A DNA stretch of 64,000 bases from DASYAE01 sp036501535. GTDB lineage: Bacteria; Actinomycetota; Actinomycetes; Streptomycetales; Catenulisporaceae. The stretch is from NCBI GenBank assembly GCA_036501535.1, contig DASYAE010000289.1, positions 93,606-157,605 on the forward strand, read 5' to 3'. The notes beneath the pieces are model-generated. The model was given only the letters and a program-made list of their open reading frames with translations, was not told where the DNA came from and searched no databases. Each line of letters begins with the position of its first letter. Positions within the stretch are counted from its first letter, which is position 1. The translations under genes and the position numbers were made by a program. This document shows, in pieces, positions 62,862-64,000 of the stretch.

Positions 62862-62949
62862 CCGAGGATCCCCGGGAGCAGCGCCCCCGGCGTCCTGTCA
62901 CATTCGCGCGGCCCGTTACGTCATATCCGATGTGGCGAGGAGCGCGGAT

Positions 62950-64000
62950 GTGAGGGACGGCGACCGGCTGGTCGAGCACTTCGAGGCGAGCCGGCCGAGG
63001 TTGCGCGCCCTGGCGTACCGGATGCTCGGGTCGTACCAGGAGGCGGAGGACGCGGTCCAGGAGACCTGGCTGCGGATCGGCCGGGCCGGTCGGGCCGGCC
63101 CGGCGCCGGTCGAGGACCTCGGCGGCTGGCTGACCACGGTCGCGGCCCGGATCTGCCTGGACCGGCTGCGGGCTCGCCGGGCCCGGCCCGAGGACCCGGC
63201 CAGCCTGGTGCCGCCCGAGGCCTGGTCCGGCGCGGACGGCGCGCCGGGGCCCGAGCAGGAGGCCCTGCTGGCCGAGTCCGTGGGATCGGCCCTGCTCGTC
63301 GTGCTGGACCGGCTCGCCCCGGCCGAGCGCGTCGCGTTCGTGCTGCACGACGTGTTCGCGGTTCCGTTCGCCGAGATCGGCGAGATCCTCGGCCGCACGC
63401 CCGACGCGGCCCGCCAGCTCGCGAGCCGCGCCCGCCGCCGGGTACAGGGAGCGGCGCCCTCCGTCGGCATGGCCGGTGACGTGGATCTGGTGCGCCGGCG
63501 CGAGGTCGTCGCCGCCTTCATCGCCGCGTCACGTGCCGGCGACTTCGAAGGCCTGCTCGCCGTGCTCGATCCGGACGTCGTCCTGCGGCCCGACGCCGAG
63601 GCGGCGCGCTTGGGTTCTTTCACGCAGACGCTCGGCGCGCACGCGGTGGCGCGGTCGATGTGCGGCGGCGGGCAGGCGGCCCGGCCGGCGCTGGTCGGCG
63701 GCGTTCCCGGCATCGCGTGGACGCCGGGCGGGCGGCTGCTCGGCGCGATCGCGTTCGACTTCGCCGCCGGGCACATCGTCGGGATCGACCTGATCGCCGA
63801 CGCGGAGCAGCTCGATCGACTCGGCATCGCGCTGCTCGACACCAGTGCCGGTCACCACCGAGATGTAGGAAGCCATGCAGTACGTGCTGCTCATCTATCA
63901 GGGCACGACCCCGCTCCCGACCGACCCCGAGGCCTGGGCGACGCTCTCGGAGGCGGAGCAGAAGGCTATCTACAGGGACTACGCCTCGCTGAACAAGACA
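62950..64000 (+). CDS. ECF sigma factor with SnoaL-like C-terminal domain (SigJ-like), 3' end beyond window
   Basis: Starts at GTG 62950 with GAGGAG 7 bases upstream (GTG 62932 also in frame). Region 2: LRALAYRMLGSYQEAEDAVQ (about 18-37) and ETWLRIG. Region 4: RVAFVLHDVFAVPFAEIGEI and RTPDAARQLASRARRRVQ. A SnoaL-like domain (about 190-300; VVAAFIAASRAGDFEGLLAV) follows, as in ECF41/SigJ-like factors, where it modulates activity. The domain ends near 63840, yet the frame has no stop before 64000 and overlaps the YCII gene in another frame. The TAG at 63868-63870 is one frame off, so either a long overlap or a single-base error is possible. Confidence 0.8.
   Translation, partial: MRDGDRLVEHFEASRPRLRALAYRMLGSYQEAEDAVQETWLRIGRAGRAGPAPVEDLGGWLTTVAARICLDRLRARRARPEDPASLVPPEAWSGADGAPGPEQEALLAESVGSALLVVLDRLAPAERVAFVLHDVFAVPFAEIGEILGRTPDAARQLASRARRRVQGAAPSVGMAGDVDLVRRREVVAAFIAASRAGDFEGLLAVLDPDVVLRPDAEAARLGSFTQTLGAHAVARSMCGGGQAARPALVGGVPGIAWTPGGRLLGAIAFDFAAGHIVGIDLIADAEQLDRLGIALLDTSAGHHRDVGSHAVRAAHLSGHDPAPDRPRGLGDALGGGAEGYLQGLRLAEQD
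63875..64000 (+). CDS. YCII-related (DGPF-type) protein, N-terminal part
   Basis: ATG 63875 with GGAAG 3-7 bases upstream opens MQYVLLIYQGTTPLPTD...SEAEQKAIYRDYASLN, the characteristic start of YCII/DGPF-domain proteins that accompany ECF sigma factors in actinomycetes. The gene is cut by the window end after 42 codons. The function of the family is unknown, and association with the sigma gene suggests a regulatory or small-molecule enzyme role. Confidence 0.8.
   Translation, partial: MQYVLLIYQGTTPLPTDPEAWATLSEAEQKAIYRDYASLNKT

Overview
The window is about 70% G+C. It has dense short-spaced genes on both strands, frequent GTG starts, many leaderless promoters (TANNNT about 6 bases before the start codon) and gene families typical of filamentous Actinobacteria: PF04672-type methyltransferase, XRE/DUF5753 regulator, SigE-family ECF factor, GPP34 protein, membrane Ser/Thr kinase and secreted chitin- and protein-degrading enzymes. 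An acid-tolerant actinomycete of the Catenulispora/Actinospica kind would fit, but genus is a guess. No insertion sequence, prophage, CRISPR array or rRNA was seen.

Layout. 1-4.0 kb: an acyl-CoA ligase (5' end outside the window), a GMC oxidoreductase and an HD hydrolase. 4.0-10.1 kb: a membrane protein, a WGR/beta-propeller protein, paaK-paaI and a DUF711 protein. 10.2-11.7 kb: a LuxI-type acyl-homoserine-lactone synthase, unexpected in this phylum. 11.7-19.6 kb: a GH18 chitinase behind a DasR-like operator, a flavin disulfide reductase, a STAS protein, a phosphodiester glycosidase-like protein and an acyltransferase/SGNH fusion. 19.6-28.2 kb: regulators, each with a visible operator (TetR/MDR pair, two-component pair, ArsR-like protein, small HTH protein), an aldo/keto reductase, two GNAT genes (one frameshifted) and a CBM2 protein. 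28.5-34.1 kb: a PLP deaminase-like enzyme, an S53 acid peptidase and a large secreted SGNH hydrolase. 34.2-42.0 kb: fumarase, an FMN 2-hydroxyacid oxidase, a TPR protein, TetR, SDR, Nudix, and an ECF sigma factor with its membrane partner. 42.0-45.3 kb: a vitamin B12 ABC importer (btuFCD) under a cobalamin riboswitch. 45.5-52.0 kb: phosphatase, DUF1932 dehydrogenase, sirtuin, SDR, a receptor kinase with a ricin-type lectin ectodomain, and Ohr. 52.1-57.0 kb: ppdK, then two tRNA-like genes in circularly permuted order, directly downstream of a conserved protein of unknown function and a GPP34 protein. 57-64 kb: SnoaL/TetR pair, DUF5753 regulator/methyltransferase pair, LysR, dGTPase-like HD hydrolase, and an ECF sigma factor with a YCII gene cut by the window end.

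The main discovery is at 55.15-55.38 kb. On the minus strand, a T-arm plus 3' acceptor strand is followed after 5-6 bases by a 5' acceptor strand plus D-arm, twice in tandem. In each case the acceptor and anticodon stems pair only if the 3' half is read as lying upstream of the 5' half of the same tRNA. Extra helices link the leader and trailer across the anticodon loop, as expected of a precursor that is circularised or spliced. The second is the LuxI homologue at 10.4 kb, which keeps every conserved catalytic residue of the family but has no LuxR partner in the window.
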